Assembly (NCBI GenBank): GCA_947629575.1
Contig: CANREF010000013.1
Location: forward strand, 1 to 42,141
Direction: 5' to 3'
From: an uncultured Clostridia bacterium
GTDB lineage: Bacteria; Bacillota; Clostridia; Christensenellales; Borkfalkiaceae
Length of the DNA stretch: 42,141 nucleotides
Below are positions 32,001 to 41,584 of this stretch, in pieces; the stretch's first letter is position 1, and the number at the start of each line of letters is the position of its first letter. Under the pieces are notes generated by a model, which was not told the DNA's origin, searched no databases, and was given only the letters and a program-made list of their open reading frames with translations. A program made the position numbers and the translations under genes.

Positions 32001-33941
32001 CAGCACATAGGAAGTCTCGCCGCCGTCCTCCTCGGGGGAAACGACGGTAAGGCGGAATCTCTTCGTCTCTTCGCCGTAGGTAAAATCGACGATCGAACCG
32101 CCTAAATAGGAGGTCGTTACAAGATAACTGCCCTCCACAGGGGATGTGCCGTCGTTATACACCGCACTGTAAATTCCGTCGGGTTTGAAGGTCGCGCCGT
32201 CGGACGATACAAAGGTATGGTCGAGCGCTTCCTCGTACTGATAGTACCCGTTCATCCCCCCCATCGTCGCAAGGCGGAGCTCATAGGCGACCGTGTTCTG
32301 CGACGTATAGAGGGTGACGGTATCCCCTTCCCGTTCGTAATAGTAGTTCTCCGTAGTACTTCCCGCCGACCTCGTCGCAGTGCCGAGACCGTTGAGGGTG
32401 ACGAGGTACACTTCGGGATAATATCTGGTGGCGTCGACAAAACGGTAGAGCGTACCGAGTTCGACGTCCTCATCGGCGCGGATCTGGAAGGAGTTCACCC
32501 GCTCGTTCTGCTCGTCGAGGATATAGCCGACGAGGATGGTGAGCGTCTGTCCCTGCAAAGATCCCGACGTAAAGGTGGAGACGCAGAACTGCGTTCCGCC
32601 GATCTCTTCGAGCACATACGTCCCCGAGGAGGTGTCTGTATGTTCGCCGTCCCCCGAGGGGCGGCTATAGGTGACCCCGTTGTATTCGTTCAGCTGCAGG
32701 CGTACATCGCGGTTGGAAGTCCTGTGCTCATACAGATAATAGATCCGCGCACGGGTAGCGTCCTGATAAATGAATTGATCCGCATCGCAGAAGATCCCGC
32801 GCTGTACGATCTCCTCCGATTGGTTGCGGATGATGAATTCCCCGCTCGAATTGAGCTCCGCTCTGAAGAATACGTTGTCGCGGCAGATATAGATCTCGTC
32901 GTCATTCTCGCCGAAGCGGTAGACGGTATCCGTTCCGCCGAACATGTCGGTATAGCCGCGCTCCCAGATGGCATAGAGCGTCACGCTTTCGCGCGCCGTA
33001 AAGCCCTCGGGCCGCTGCTCCTCTCCCTTTTCATAGAGATGATCGTAGAAGTAGGTAGAACGGTAGGTGACGCCGCCCGTAAGGCTCGTTCCCCAACCCA
33101 TGAGGCAATATCCCGCGACGGTGAGATCGGCGGGAAGGTCAACGACCTTTCCATAAGGAAGGGTGAGCGTTATGAGCTCCATCTGCCCGAACGGGTCGTT
33201 CGGGATGAGGGTCACCGTGAGCACCTTGCGGTTGAAATAGACGGTGAACTTATTGTCGGCAGCGTTCGGCGCGAGCGCCCGAAGAGAGTCCGAACCCTCG
33301 TGTCCGAAGTCCGCATCGTACCCCTCCAAGGCGATCTCGGGCTCAGTTCCCTCATAGCCGTACCCCGTGAACGGATCGGCTTCGCTGTACCCGTCATCCG
33401 TCTCCAGATAGGGCTGCACGGTGAATTTCACCTTGTACTTCGCCTTAAGGGTGATGCCCGCGGAGGTCATGACCGTGCCCGCCGAGAGCTCCTTGTCGCC
33501 GTTGAACCATGCGCCGAAGGTATGATCCGCATCCAAGACGGGAACGCGGTCTTTCATGAAATCATAGACGTTTTCGCCCGCTTTCAGATAGAGCTCCGTC
33601 TCGGCAAGGCTTCCGCCGTTCAATTCGAGATTGACGGGATACATCTCCTCCCATTTGGCATAGAAGGTAACATCCCCCTCGGCAACGATCGAGGTGACCG
33701 CGGTGCCGCTGAGCTCGGAATTGTCGAACCAGCCCTCAAAACTGTGCGCTTTGTAGACGGGGGTGGGCAGGGTGTATTCCTGTCCCACATCCAGCACGAC
33801 GCTCTCGATCGCTTGGCCGCCGTTCGTCTCAAAACTGACGGTGACGCGCCCGTTGTCTTCCTCTCCGCAGCCCGCGAAGATCCCGAATGCCGCAAGGATG
33901 ATCATCAGTCCGATCATCAAATTCCTTTTGAACGTTCTCAT
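29016..33941 (-). CDS. Giant InlB-repeat surface lipoprotein
   Basis: A 1641-residue lipoprotein. The signal peptide ends in the lipobox IFAGC with Cys25. Residues 30-97 form an InlB B-repeat (Listeria-Bacteroides repeat), recognisable by VSFETNGG, YTLPTPVYKAHSFEGWF and TFYAKW. Two or three more degenerate copies follow up to about residue 330 (VNLELNGGS, and FTARESVTLYAIWERG). The remaining 1300 residues are a long series of beta-strand units of about 50-80 residues, rich in Tyr, Gly and Asp, in which the patterns Y-x-Y-x-E and G-x-Y recur. I do not recognise a family for them. The start has AGGAG. It is the last gene of the operon led by the DUF58/VWA genes, 60 bases after the LRR lipoprotein. 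Confidence 0.88.
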   Translation of the reverse strand: MRTFKRNLMIGLMIILAAFGIFAGCGEEDNGRVTVSFETNGGQAIESVVLDVGQEYTLPTPVYKAHSFEGWFDNSELSGTAVTSIVAEGDVTFYAKWEEMYPVNLELNGGSLAETELYLKAGENVYDFMKDRVPVLDADHTFGAWFNGDKELSAGTVMTSAGITLKAKYKVKFTVQPYLETDDGYSEADPFTGYGYEGTEPEIALEGYDADFGHEGSDSLRALAPNAADNKFTVYFNRKVLTVTLIPNDPFGQMELITLTLPYGKVVDLPADLTVAGYCLMGWGTSLTGGVTYRSTYFYDHLYEKGEEQRPEGFTARESVTLYAIWERGYTDMFGGTDTVYRFGENDDEIYICRDNVFFRAELNSSGEFIIRNQSEEIVQRGIFCDADQFIYQDATRARIYYLYEHRTSNRDVRLQLNEYNGVTYSRPSGDGEHTDTSSGTYVLEEIGGTQFCVSTFTSGSLQGQTLTILVGYILDEQNERVNSFQIRADEDVELGTLYRFVDATRYYPEVYLVTLNGLGTATRSAGSTTENYYYEREGDTVTLYTSQNTVAYELRLATMGGMNGYYQYEEALDHTFVSSDGATFKPDGIYSAVYNDGTSPVEGSYLVTTSYLGGSIVDFTYGEETKRFRLTVVSPEEDGGETSYVLTELTSTYTELLYAGDGGQVYYIPLLVLDDGGEGKAALYGYPGVRTYTKFAEGTYLYNEEQGLYTFTLTDYIETENMTTGFAFDCSELTAFVFGTLYSSSYSAYYVYSVSLGEQDPTEYNEIYRSGEDTLTLVAGFCFYKTAAGTVIGLYTREGNVLSFTAGEEAYLFELDPEEGKFELLTQLRGTAYAMTVSGSDRTKSLTFDGKGGAVYSDTASGDTVNGSYREAEGKTILGDSYFVFVPEGEGQGFEFMLYSSGSTVLFVQRNSSIEGDYLSASQESLVLDGFAKAHYVSSSEDLTGTYVYNEELGMIRVTVGDSSYLFIDLQGNNTFSRRGMEYTDMCLYFDNQTLIEDVYFGLDGYGKLTAYDASGSVIDEEGTYRNLEGNRYLFTYKGADGKKVEIYGVFGVASIGGSSYLSIIREHDGVAGVYVNGADMTVLDLDAYGDAVRYSAMGVAQSGRYLLVTDTLLYYYTDSDACIYRFNVERGSATPAKFTPYGYYTKDLEALNFSEYGYVYLEGERCYFTLDGDNVIIYRAPREGETEVNAYGFVEDTTFGTFSAEKSYNGKNYYRSDGYSITFTRVEENASLYPILTQLAASEEDEDVYSPLGNLTFSPVGDGEFTVSGLVTIGDLGNRTCTIVREVLDDGSVELYLSVPANLGYYRFDLTVDYHGDSAGPNVNVYSIDAMKYVIALPSYNYLYYNFLINMMSGGTMAMANVFGELVITKNCDEQGKITDEAYLDFTLGEALSITDYEGNVFELDQVEFEENTSGYINYTVEWTGKDGYTYIFRFARTMFQYTRQYGFNIYSITRLQTYEVELGEGKTGKVEVERVIYSELTGISPGDIYAVRLYNEQEELLQSESYSYLRDGVVTYIVRQTEEEHITSTTYYYINLEEKLLTDVDDPHTGRVPPYEGASVTSETMRTLYSKEGDAYADINSEGEIVLFIIGRTVYLVDTCTYDEGTKTYDLTTTGGRHYHVTEGDEGLTFEEITEPAE

Positions 33942-34001
33942 GTTGTGTTCTCCTGTTCTTTATTTCTTGTATTATTTTTTGCTTGTGTTTATTCCGCCGC
34001 C

Positions 34002-36845
34002 TCAAACGGGCGTCCATACGGCGTAGACCGTCGTCCCGTTGGGAACGAATTTGAGCGCGTTCGCCCCGATCTCCCCTTCTCCGCCGCGCACCGTGGACCA
34101 CCCGACAAAGACGTATCCCTCGCGGTAGGGCGCGGAGAGCCCCAAATAGCTGTAGGGATTGGAGATATCCCCCACCGTGACGGAATCGAGAGCGCCGTCT
34201 TCGGTGAAGACGCAGCCCCATACGGCGGGGCGGAAACCGATGTTCCATGCGGGGCTCCAATCGGAAGCGGCCTCCTGACCGAAGGAGAGGTAGAGGGTGA
34301 GCGCGTTGTCGCTGTAGAAGGCATTCTCTCCCACATATGCGGGAAGGGCGAGCATCGTCACCGATGTGAGCCTTGTACAGCCGCTGAACGCAGAGCTTCC
34401 GATCCGTTGGACGCTCGCGGGGATCACGATGTTCCTCACCTGCGCGACGCCCGAAAAGGCGTAATCGCCGATCTCTTCCACACTGCCGAGGTCGATGTGG
34501 CGGGCAGACGTGCAACCCATAAAGGCATATTCCCCCACCGTCTTGACGGAATCGGGAAGGGAGATGCCCTCGAGCGCGGCACATCCGCGGAAGGCGTGAC
34601 CGCCGATCTCGCTCAATCCCTCGCCGATGCTCAGACGGCTGAGCGAAGCGCATTCGGCGAATGCCCGCTCGCCGAGCGTCTCGAGCGTATCGGGAAGATC
34701 CACCTCGGTAAGGGAATTGCAGCGGAAGAACGAATATCTTCCGATCTCCTTCAAAGACCTTGCGGGGAAGGTGAGCGTGCGGAGATCGACGCAGTTGTAA
34801 AAGGCGAAATCCCCGATGGAACTGACCCGCGTATCCGAAAGTTCCACTTCCGTCAACCCCGTGTTGTAGAAGGCGTATCTTCCGATCGAGCGAAGGTTTT
34901 CGTAAAATCTCACACCGCGCAGGTTGCCGCAGTTATAGAAGGCGAAGGGAGCGATCTGAGTAAGGTTTTGGTTGAGCACCACAGAGGAGAGCTCGGTGCA
35001 CCCCGTGAAGGCGCTCTCCCCGATGTATCTGACATTGCTCAGATTCAGGGTGTCCACCTCGTCGCAGCCGCCGAGCGCATAATCCGCAACGCCGACGATG
35101 TTCGACGGAAGTTCGTCAATGGGCTCCATGCTGATGTCATCCTGAAGAACACCGTAATCGTATCCGACGAGCCAATTCCCCGCATAAACGACGCTATACG
35201 GGGCTTGCGAGTAGAGGTATGTCCCGTAAAAGGCGTTCTGCCCGATGCGGGTGAGGGTATCGGGGGTGAGATATTCCGGATGACTCATATTGTTATTGAG
35301 CAGCGAGCAGCCGAAAAAGGTATGATCCGCTATCGTTTGAAGCCCCGCCGCAAAGCGCACATTGCTCAGACCCGTGCAGCCGGCGAAGGAATAGCTTCCT
35401 GTGGAGATCAGACTGTCTTCCTTCAGCGCATGGACGCGGGCGAGCTGGGTGCAGAAAGCGAAGGCGTACTCTCCGATATAGTGTATATCCGAAGGGAAAT
35501 CGATGCTACTAAGATTGAAGGCGCCGACATATCCTTCCGTACTCTGACGGAGAAAGGCGCGGTCCGCAACGCCGAAGGTGTGCTCACGGAAGAGCACGGG
35601 GGGCGATGTGGTATTTTCCGCGTCACCGAGGTATTTAATGTTCTCCCAAGTGTCGTCCGAGACCCCGATCAGCCACTCATCCGCATAGATGAGCCCGTCC
35701 CCGCCCTCGCTCTGGCTGTTGTAGAGCGCCGTTTCCGCAAACGCGCTCGCCGAGACCTGCGTGACCGTCTCGGGGATGTTGACAGAGGCAAGAGCCTTCG
35801 CGTTATAGAAAGCGCCGATCCCGATCTTGACCGCCCCTTGGGGGATCTCGGCAGTCTCGAATGCGGTCTCCGCAAAGCAATAGTCCCCCAAAGTGAGCTC
35901 ATTCTCAAGTTCGGGGAATTCGGTCTCCCGCAGGCCGCTGCTGCGGAAGGCGCTCTCTTCGAGGGTGCGGATGCCCGTTCCGAAGACTACCTTTTTCAGG
36001 GCGGTGTCCGCGCCGAAGGCGGAAGGCCCCACCGTCTGCACCGAATCGGGAAGGGTCACCTCTTCCAGAGCGGTACAGCCGTAGAACGCCTGATCGCCGA
36101 TGACTTCCAGAGAATCGTTGAAATGGACGACGGAAAGCCCCGTGCAGTACCCGAATGTGAGCGTTTCAAGCTCCGTGATATGGGCGGGAATGGTCACCTC
36201 GGTGAGGTTGCGGCAGGACTGGAACGCGGAATAGCCGATGGACGTCACCGAATCGGGCAACGTCACCGAACGAAGACCGGCACAATTGTAGAATGCGCGG
36301 TTTTCAATGGAAGTAACGCGCGCTCCCACCACGACGCTCTCAACTTCGGTATTGCCGCGGAATGCGCCCAATTTGATCGAAGTCACCGGCTTCCCGCGGT
36401 AGAAATCATCGATCACGAGCTCGCCCGTTGCCGTGCCCGCGCCTGCGACCGTATATTCGGTATTATTATTGGTATATTCGAACAGGATGCCCGATTCGTG
36501 CCCCCTGCGGAAGGAGAGGGGGGCAGACCATTCGGACACGATCTCGTTGTTCCGTCCGCCGACGGCGCGCACCCGCAATTCGTAATCTCCCTCGGGCAGA
36601 TCGGCGAGCGCAAGGCTCGTGCGCCTCGTCGTGCGGATCTCCCCTTCCCCGCCCGACGACGGTGTGATCTCCACCGCATAACTGCGGGCGTCGGAGAGCC
36701 CGAACCATGAGAGGGTATAATCTTCGTCGATCGTAAACCCGGCGGGAACGGCGAGCGTCTCCTCCGAACAGGCGACCGACAGAAGCAATAAGCCTGCCGA
36801 CAGAAGGAGAACAAGCAGGATCTTTAACGGTTTGAATACTTTCAT
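34002..36845 (-). CDS. BspA-like leucine-rich-repeat surface lipoprotein
   Basis: A 947-residue lipoprotein. The signal peptide ends in the lipobox LSVAC with Cys26. Residues about 33-115 look like a fibronectin type III-like domain (WFGLSDARSYAVEI, GDYELRVRAVG). From about 130 to 870 there are some thirty LRR_5 units of about 23 residues with the pattern IG-x-x-AF-x-x-C-x-x-L-x-x-V-x-[IL]P-x-x-[LV]. A C-terminal InlB-type unit ends in GYVFVGW and VYAVWTPV. BspA-like proteins bind host or microbial ligands in gut and oral bacteria. It overlaps the upstream VWA gene by four bases, implying coupled translation. Confidence 0.93.
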   Translation of the reverse strand: MKVFKPLKILLVLLLSAGLLLLSVACSEETLAVPAGFTIDEDYTLSWFGLSDARSYAVEITPSSGGEGEIRTTRRTSLALADLPEGDYELRVRAVGGRNNEIVSEWSAPLSFRRGHESGILFEYTNNNTEYTVAGAGTATGELVIDDFYRGKPVTSIKLGAFRGNTEVESVVVGARVTSIENRAFYNCAGLRSVTLPDSVTSIGYSAFQSCRNLTEVTIPAHITELETLTFGYCTGLSVVHFNDSLEVIGDQAFYGCTALEEVTLPDSVQTVGPSAFGADTALKKVVFGTGIRTLEESAFRSSGLRETEFPELENELTLGDYCFAETAFETAEIPQGAVKIGIGAFYNAKALASVNIPETVTQVSASAFAETALYNSQSEGGDGLIYADEWLIGVSDDTWENIKYLGDAENTTSPPVLFREHTFGVADRAFLRQSTEGYVGAFNLSSIDFPSDIHYIGEYAFAFCTQLARVHALKEDSLISTGSYSFAGCTGLSNVRFAAGLQTIADHTFFGCSLLNNNMSHPEYLTPDTLTRIGQNAFYGTYLYSQAPYSVVYAGNWLVGYDYGVLQDDISMEPIDELPSNIVGVADYALGGCDEVDTLNLSNVRYIGESAFTGCTELSSVVLNQNLTQIAPFAFYNCGNLRGVRFYENLRSIGRYAFYNTGLTEVELSDTRVSSIGDFAFYNCVDLRTLTFPARSLKEIGRYSFFRCNSLTEVDLPDTLETLGERAFAECASLSRLSIGEGLSEIGGHAFRGCAALEGISLPDSVKTVGEYAFMGCTSARHIDLGSVEEIGDYAFSGVAQVRNIVIPASVQRIGSSAFSGCTRLTSVTMLALPAYVGENAFYSDNALTLYLSFGQEAASDWSPAWNIGFRPAVWGCVFTEDGALDSVTVGDISNPYSYLGLSAPYREGYVFVGWSTVRGGEGEIGANALKFVPNGTTVYAVWTPV

Positions 36846-39622
36846 TTCCCCTCCCGCTCGATCCTTCTCTCGCGGACGAGTTCATGGATCCATTTGAATT
36901 TAAATTTGCGCACGGCGATATCCATCAGGAAGAGGACCATCGCTATGATCATGAAGGTAAGCGTCGGATCGAACACGCGTGAGAGCTCGGTATCGAAGCC
37001 CTCGAGCACCTGTTCGGGATGCTCGGCGGAGAGCTGCTGTCCCCTCCCTCTTTCGGCGAGCGCCGCAAGCAGCGCAGCGCCGTCCGTATCGGAAAACCGA
37101 TCGTATTCCTCCGAATAGGAGAACGCCTTGTGCACTCTCACCGTTTCGAGCACGTTGCCCTCTGCGTCGAGCTTTCTCACGATAATGGTGTAAGTTCCGC
37201 TCTTCTTGCAGATGAAGGAGGCTCGCGAGAAGGAATTCGCCGCGTTGAGATCTTCCGTAAGATAGAACTCGCTGTCGCCGTTCTCCGAAAGGGCATTGAG
37301 GGAGATCGTGAGCGTATCTTCGCCCGACGCGGGCTGGAAGAAGATCTCTCCTTCGATCCTCTCTCCCTCGTTGAGTTCGTCATAAAAGACGCTGAGCCGA
37401 TTGTGATAATTCTCCTCGCGAAGGGCGAGCGTGATGCTCGTGGGGCGGATCTCCTGCGAGGGCATGAGATTCGCCACGATGTTGGTAATTAGGCGCTTGC
37501 CATTGTCGTTATCGAGGAATTCTCCCGACCATTCGCCGTACACGTCGCACATGAAGGAGCCGACTTTGCCCGCCCCGTATTGCCACTGGGCATAGAGAGG
37601 AACGTTGTATTCCCCCGTTACGGCGACCTTTGCGCCTCCGCGGGCGCGCACGCCGTAGTAGCCGCCGAGTTGAACGGGAATGACAAATTCGCTCTCTCCC
37701 TCGACGCCGCCCCTTTCCAACCCGTTGACGATGGGCGAAAAAGGATCTGCGATCGTGGGATAGAAATCCTTGGGGGTATATTCCTTGATCGTGGGCGCGC
37801 TGATATCGTTGCGCAAGGCATCCCCGATCTCCGCGCCCCCCGAGGATTGACTATTATCCGGAACATAGTACAACTGGCCGCGCCATGCAGCGGCGAGCGC
37901 AAGCATTTTTTCGGACTGAGACTGCGAACCGATGCCTACGACGGAGAGGGTGATGTCGGGACAGCTCGCGGCACGGTCGGTCGCGGGCTGGGCGTCGGCA
38001 GGCAAACCGTCGGTGACGATGATGATGTGCCGCTTATCCACCCTCTTCTCGGCGCGGAGCGCCTGCACGGCGTGGTCGATGGCGGGAGCAAAGTTTGTAG
38101 CGCTGCCGTAGCCGATCCCGTTGATCGCCCGAATGATATCCGCGCGGTTTTCCTGCGCACAGCTTGTGATCTGGATGGCAGTTCCGTAATGTTCTTCGAG
38201 CGTCATGACCCCGATATAATCGCGATCGTGGAGCGCGGCAAGGCATATTATCGCCCCGTCTATGGCATCCTGACGCTTCTTCTCATCCATCGAGCCCGAG
38301 ATGTCTATGACGATGACAACGCCCACGGGAGGGGTATATTCCACCACCTGTACCGGAAGCATTTCGTGATATTCGGTATTGTACAGATCTTCCGAATCGT
38401 AGGCATGGGCGGTCCCATCGCCGTTGCTTCCGCCCGTCGTGAACAGTCCGCCGCCGTAAAGATAAACATAGTCATGAAGGAGAGCGTCGAACCCGTCGGG
38501 AAGGTCGGCCTCCGCGATGTTGTTCATGATGACCTGATCGTAAGCGCGCAGCTCATCCACCGTCTTCGGAAGGCTCTCGTAATCGGAGAACAGATTGAGT
38601 TTATTGATCTTATCCGCCCCGTATTTCTCTTCGAGGATGGCGCACAACATCTCGGAGTCCCCCTCTCTCTGCTCGAGAACGAGCACTTTGTCGTGCACGG
38701 AGAGATAGACATAACAATTATATCTGTCGTTTGCTTCCGCGTTTTCCGTCGCGATCCTCGCAGAGAGCCTGTGGAGTCCCTGCTCGGTGAAGGTAACGGA
38801 GAAGTTGAGCATCTGCGTTCCTCCGGGAAGTTCCACCGTCTGGCTTCCGATGAGCGCTTCCTCTTCAAGATCCAAGGCGTCGTATAACTCCACCACCGCG
38901 CCCTGCATCGCCTCTCTGCTGTAGACGCCGACGCCGATCTCGAAGGCGTCGCCCGTGATGATATTGTCCTCGGGCAGGATGATGGAAGTGACCTGCATGC
39001 CGTCATCGTTGACGGAAGACGGGAAGGATGCGGTATCCACCTTGACCCCTTCCAGCGTGATGGTGCGAATGACGGTGAGCGCTTCCTCGTCCGTCTCCAT
39101 ACCGTCCGAGACGAGGAGGATCTTTGCGGTCTCGGGATGCTCGAAGAGCCCTGCCGTATAGCGCAGGGCGGCGGCGATGTCCGTCGCGCTCGTATCGGGA
39201 AGTCCCGCTTCCAGATATTCGTCATATATCCCGTCCACTTCATAGGTAAGCGGGACTGCATACAGCTGATCGAAACCGAAGGTGACGATCCCCACTTTCA
39301 GACCGTCGTAGCTCGTTTCATGGAGCACCTGTTTGAGGAAGTCGTTGCGGCTGCTCTGCGCCTCTTCCTGCGTATCGGACACATCGACGAGCAGAATGAG
39401 TTCATTGTTGCTGTTCTCCAACTCGTACGGCATGCTGATCCCCGCAAGGACGAATACGACCAGCACGCAGACGATGGAGTGCAAGACCAAGGAAATGATG
39501 CGGTTGCGCGTTCTTCTGTACCGCTTGTCGAGGCGGAAATAGAGGAAGAAGGTGAGCGCAAAGGCGGGAATGAGGAGCAGAAGAAGCCAAGGATGAGAAA
39601 ATTCTATATGAAATCCTACCAT
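36842..39622 (-). CDS. Membrane protein with two VWA domains around a glutamine-amidotransferase-like region
   Basis: A 926-residue protein. N-terminal membrane spans lie at about 12-29 and 43-62. The first VWA-like domain (about 74-210) has a weak metal site, Asp80-x-Ser82-x-Thr84, and ILLVSDGME. A region at about 330-435 (VLVLEQREGDSEML, LHDYVYLYGGGLFTTGG) resembles the class I amidotransferase-like domain of BatA-type proteins. The second VWA domain (about 440-610) has an intact site, DISGSM with a later Thr in ATNFAPA and Asp in VTDGLP. A beta-rich region and a final span (about 895-915) complete it. It lies 12 bases after the BatA-like gene and overlaps the LRR lipoprotein gene by four bases. 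Probably a membrane scaffold or surface machine part. Confidence 0.88.
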   Translation of the reverse strand: MVGFHIEFSHPWLLLLLIPAFALTFFLYFRLDKRYRRTRNRIISLVLHSIVCVLVVFVLAGISMPYELENSNNELILLVDVSDTQEEAQSSRNDFLKQVLHETSYDGLKVGIVTFGFDQLYAVPLTYEVDGIYDEYLEAGLPDTSATDIAAALRYTAGLFEHPETAKILLVSDGMETDEEALTVIRTITLEGVKVDTASFPSSVNDDGMQVTSIILPEDNIITGDAFEIGVGVYSREAMQGAVVELYDALDLEEEALIGSQTVELPGGTQMLNFSVTFTEQGLHRLSARIATENAEANDRYNCYVYLSVHDKVLVLEQREGDSEMLCAILEEKYGADKINKLNLFSDYESLPKTVDELRAYDQVIMNNIAEADLPDGFDALLHDYVYLYGGGLFTTGGSNGDGTAHAYDSEDLYNTEYHEMLPVQVVEYTPPVGVVIVIDISGSMDEKKRQDAIDGAIICLAALHDRDYIGVMTLEEHYGTAIQITSCAQENRADIIRAINGIGYGSATNFAPAIDHAVQALRAEKRVDKRHIIIVTDGLPADAQPATDRAASCPDITLSVVGIGSQSQSEKMLALAAAWRGQLYYVPDNSQSSGGAEIGDALRNDISAPTIKEYTPKDFYPTIADPFSPIVNGLERGGVEGESEFVIPVQLGGYYGVRARGGAKVAVTGEYNVPLYAQWQYGAGKVGSFMCDVYGEWSGEFLDNDNGKRLITNIVANLMPSQEIRPTSITLALREENYHNRLSVFYDELNEGERIEGEIFFQPASGEDTLTISLNALSENGDSEFYLTEDLNAANSFSRASFICKKSGTYTIIVRKLDAEGNVLETVRVHKAFSYSEEYDRFSDTDGAALLAALAERGRGQQLSAEHPEQVLEGFDTELSRVFDPTLTFMIIAMVLFLMDIAVRKFKFKWIHELVRERRIEREGK

Positions 39623-39634
39623 TTTTCTCCTCCT

Positions 39635-41584
39635 TTATTGGCTCTCGCGCGACTGCAGCCACCACTCCAAGAGGAGCAGTGCCAGAAGCGCGGCTGCGAA
39701 GTAGATATTGAGCGACTTCGCATTGTCCTCTTGCACAAGATCCGCATAGGGATCGGCAAGCTCGTCTTCCGTCCGCCAGATGTTGCTTTCCGCGGCGGGA
39801 AGTTTGATATAGATCTGAATATCGGGATATTCCTTCCGGAAATACGATCTCTGTCCAATCGTAACGATCTGCGAAGCGTCGAAGACGAGCTTCGCGGGAA
39901 ATTCTTTCAGGCTGAGTTCCTGCCCTTTGACGTAGACCTCGGGACCGCGTGCGTTTATTTCGATCTCCTCCCCCACTTCGAAGGCATATTTTTCGACCGT
40001 ACTCGGGAAATAATAGCCGAAGAGATTGGAAAGGAGCAGCAAAAAGTCGTATTCGAGCACGATATTCGATCTGTTCAGATTGAATGCCATGACGGCGATC
40101 TTGTTGTCCTGATGGTTAGCGCAGAGCAATACGGGCAAGTTGTTGCAATAGAGCAACGGCTCATACAGAGTTTCGTCGTAGGTAACTTCCCACGCCTCCC
40201 AAAGGCGCATGTTGTCGGGATTGAGCCCCTTGAGCACGGGGTGATCCACCCCTTGGGAAAGGGAGATGCCGCGCCCGTTGAAATTTTGGGAGCCCAGAAC
40301 GGTAAATCCCGAGCCCGTGGGAGCGGAAGCGGGATCACAGAACAAAACGGCGCCGTCCCGAGGGAGCACGTTAGGCACTATGTGATCGAAAATATAGAGA
40401 TCGTAACCCGTTGTTTGGGGCGTTACGCCCGGATCTACCTCGGTGATGCGGATGTCCCACTGCTGCTCATAGATGCCGATCAAGCTGTTGAGCGCCGTCG
40501 GGAAGAAAGGATTCTGCACACCTGTCGCATATTGGATGCGCACGATCTCCTTGTCCCCGCCGAAGACATTGAAGCTGTTATCGTCGCGGAAGGAATCGGC
40601 CTCGTTTACCGAGATGTGGATGGAGCGGAAGGAGGAAAACCTCTCTTCGCTCGTCAGATCGCAGTAGAACAGACCGTCGCTCTCCATCCCGCCGCCGTAA
40701 CAGAACACGACCGTATTAACAACGCCGTTCTCGCAGAATACCTTCTTGGAAAAATCGCGGGTCGAGCTGTCCAAGAGGACGACCTGCACCGCGAGATCGA
40801 CGGAAAGGTCGGATTCGCCATAGGCGGCGAGCTCCACCGTAAGGGCGTAGTAGCCCTCTTCGATCTCTGCGTGCGCGTTGAGGATGCCCACGTTCCACTC
40901 CCCTTCGCGGGAAACGGGAACAACGGTCACCCGCTCGGGAATGTAGGTATAGTTGGTGTCGGTATAGAGATATACCCTCGCGGCGGGATTTTCCGCAAGG
41001 ACGTCGTTGCAAAGTTCGATAGCGCCGTCGATATCGGAGACCCCGAACGAACAGCTGTTCTCCTCATCGATCATATTCTGCAGATCTGAGATGAGCGCCC
41101 CCGCGCTGCGTGCGGGCACACGGCGGGCAAGGAATTCGGGCGATCCGTCCGCGATGATCACGGTCATATTCCCCCCGTTCGCCGCCGTCTCGTTCGCAAG
41201 GTCTACGGTAAGTTTCAATGCGCGCTGAAAACGCGTCTCGTTGTACGTTTCACCGCCCGATTCCACGAGCGATCCCGTATACATGCTCGCGGAGGAATCT
41301 ATCACGGCGATGACGTCGGGCTCGCCTACGCCCGTACCCGTGCGAAAGACGGGCTGTGTGAAGAGGATGGCGATGAGCGCGAGGATGAGCACCTGACAGA
41401 GAAAGAGCAATACCTTTTTGAGGGTGCTCGAATGGATGCGTCTCCGCTGGTAACGCAAGCTCAGCTCCCAAACATAGGTTGTGGAGACATGCTTGACGAT
41501 ATAATTGGGTTTAATGATATAGATGATGATGAGGGCAAGGATGCTTACAAGTCCGAGAAGCCCGAGAGGTAGTAACAGTTCCAT
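39635..41584 (-). CDS. BatA-like VWA membrane protein
   Basis: A 649-residue protein with the aerotolerance-regulator BatA N-terminal region. Membrane spans lie at about 4-24 and 57-77, separated by a short basic loop. The VWA domain follows (about 90-220), with an intact metal site, Asp96-Ser98-Ser100 in VIDSSASM, and VIIADGSP. The long beta-rich periplasm-side region (about 225-610) ends in a C-terminal span (about 627-642). BatA-like proteins work with MoxR ATPases and DUF58 proteins. Its ATG overlaps the DUF58 stop as TAATG, indicating coupled translation. Confidence 0.88.
   Translation of the reverse strand: MELLLPLGLLGLVSILALIIIYIIKPNYIVKHVSTTYVWELSLRYQRRRIHSSTLKKVLLFLCQVLILALIAILFTQPVFRTGTGVGEPDVIAVIDSSASMYTGSLVESGGETYNETRFQRALKLTVDLANETAANGGNMTVIIADGSPEFLARRVPARSAGALISDLQNMIDEENSCSFGVSDIDGAIELCNDVLAENPAARVYLYTDTNYTYIPERVTVVPVSREGEWNVGILNAHAEIEEGYYALTVELAAYGESDLSVDLAVQVVLLDSSTRDFSKKVFCENGVVNTVVFCYGGGMESDGLFYCDLTSEERFSSFRSIHISVNEADSFRDDNSFNVFGGDKEIVRIQYATGVQNPFFPTALNSLIGIYEQQWDIRITEVDPGVTPQTTGYDLYIFDHIVPNVLPRDGAVLFCDPASAPTGSGFTVLGSQNFNGRGISLSQGVDHPVLKGLNPDNMRLWEAWEVTYDETLYEPLLYCNNLPVLLCANHQDNKIAVMAFNLNRSNIVLEYDFLLLLSNLFGYYFPSTVEKYAFEVGEEIEINARGPEVYVKGQELSLKEFPAKLVFDASQIVTIGQRSYFRKEYPDIQIYIKLPAAESNIWRTEDELADPYADLVQEDNAKSLNIYFAAALLALLLLEWWLQSRESQ

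Noticed and set aside
28950-36710. Very long plus-strand open frames (1051 and 1497 codons) across the lipoprotein genes
   Set aside because: Antisense shadows of genes with lipoboxes, InlB and LRR repeats. The translations look like low-complexity antisense text and contain no known domain.
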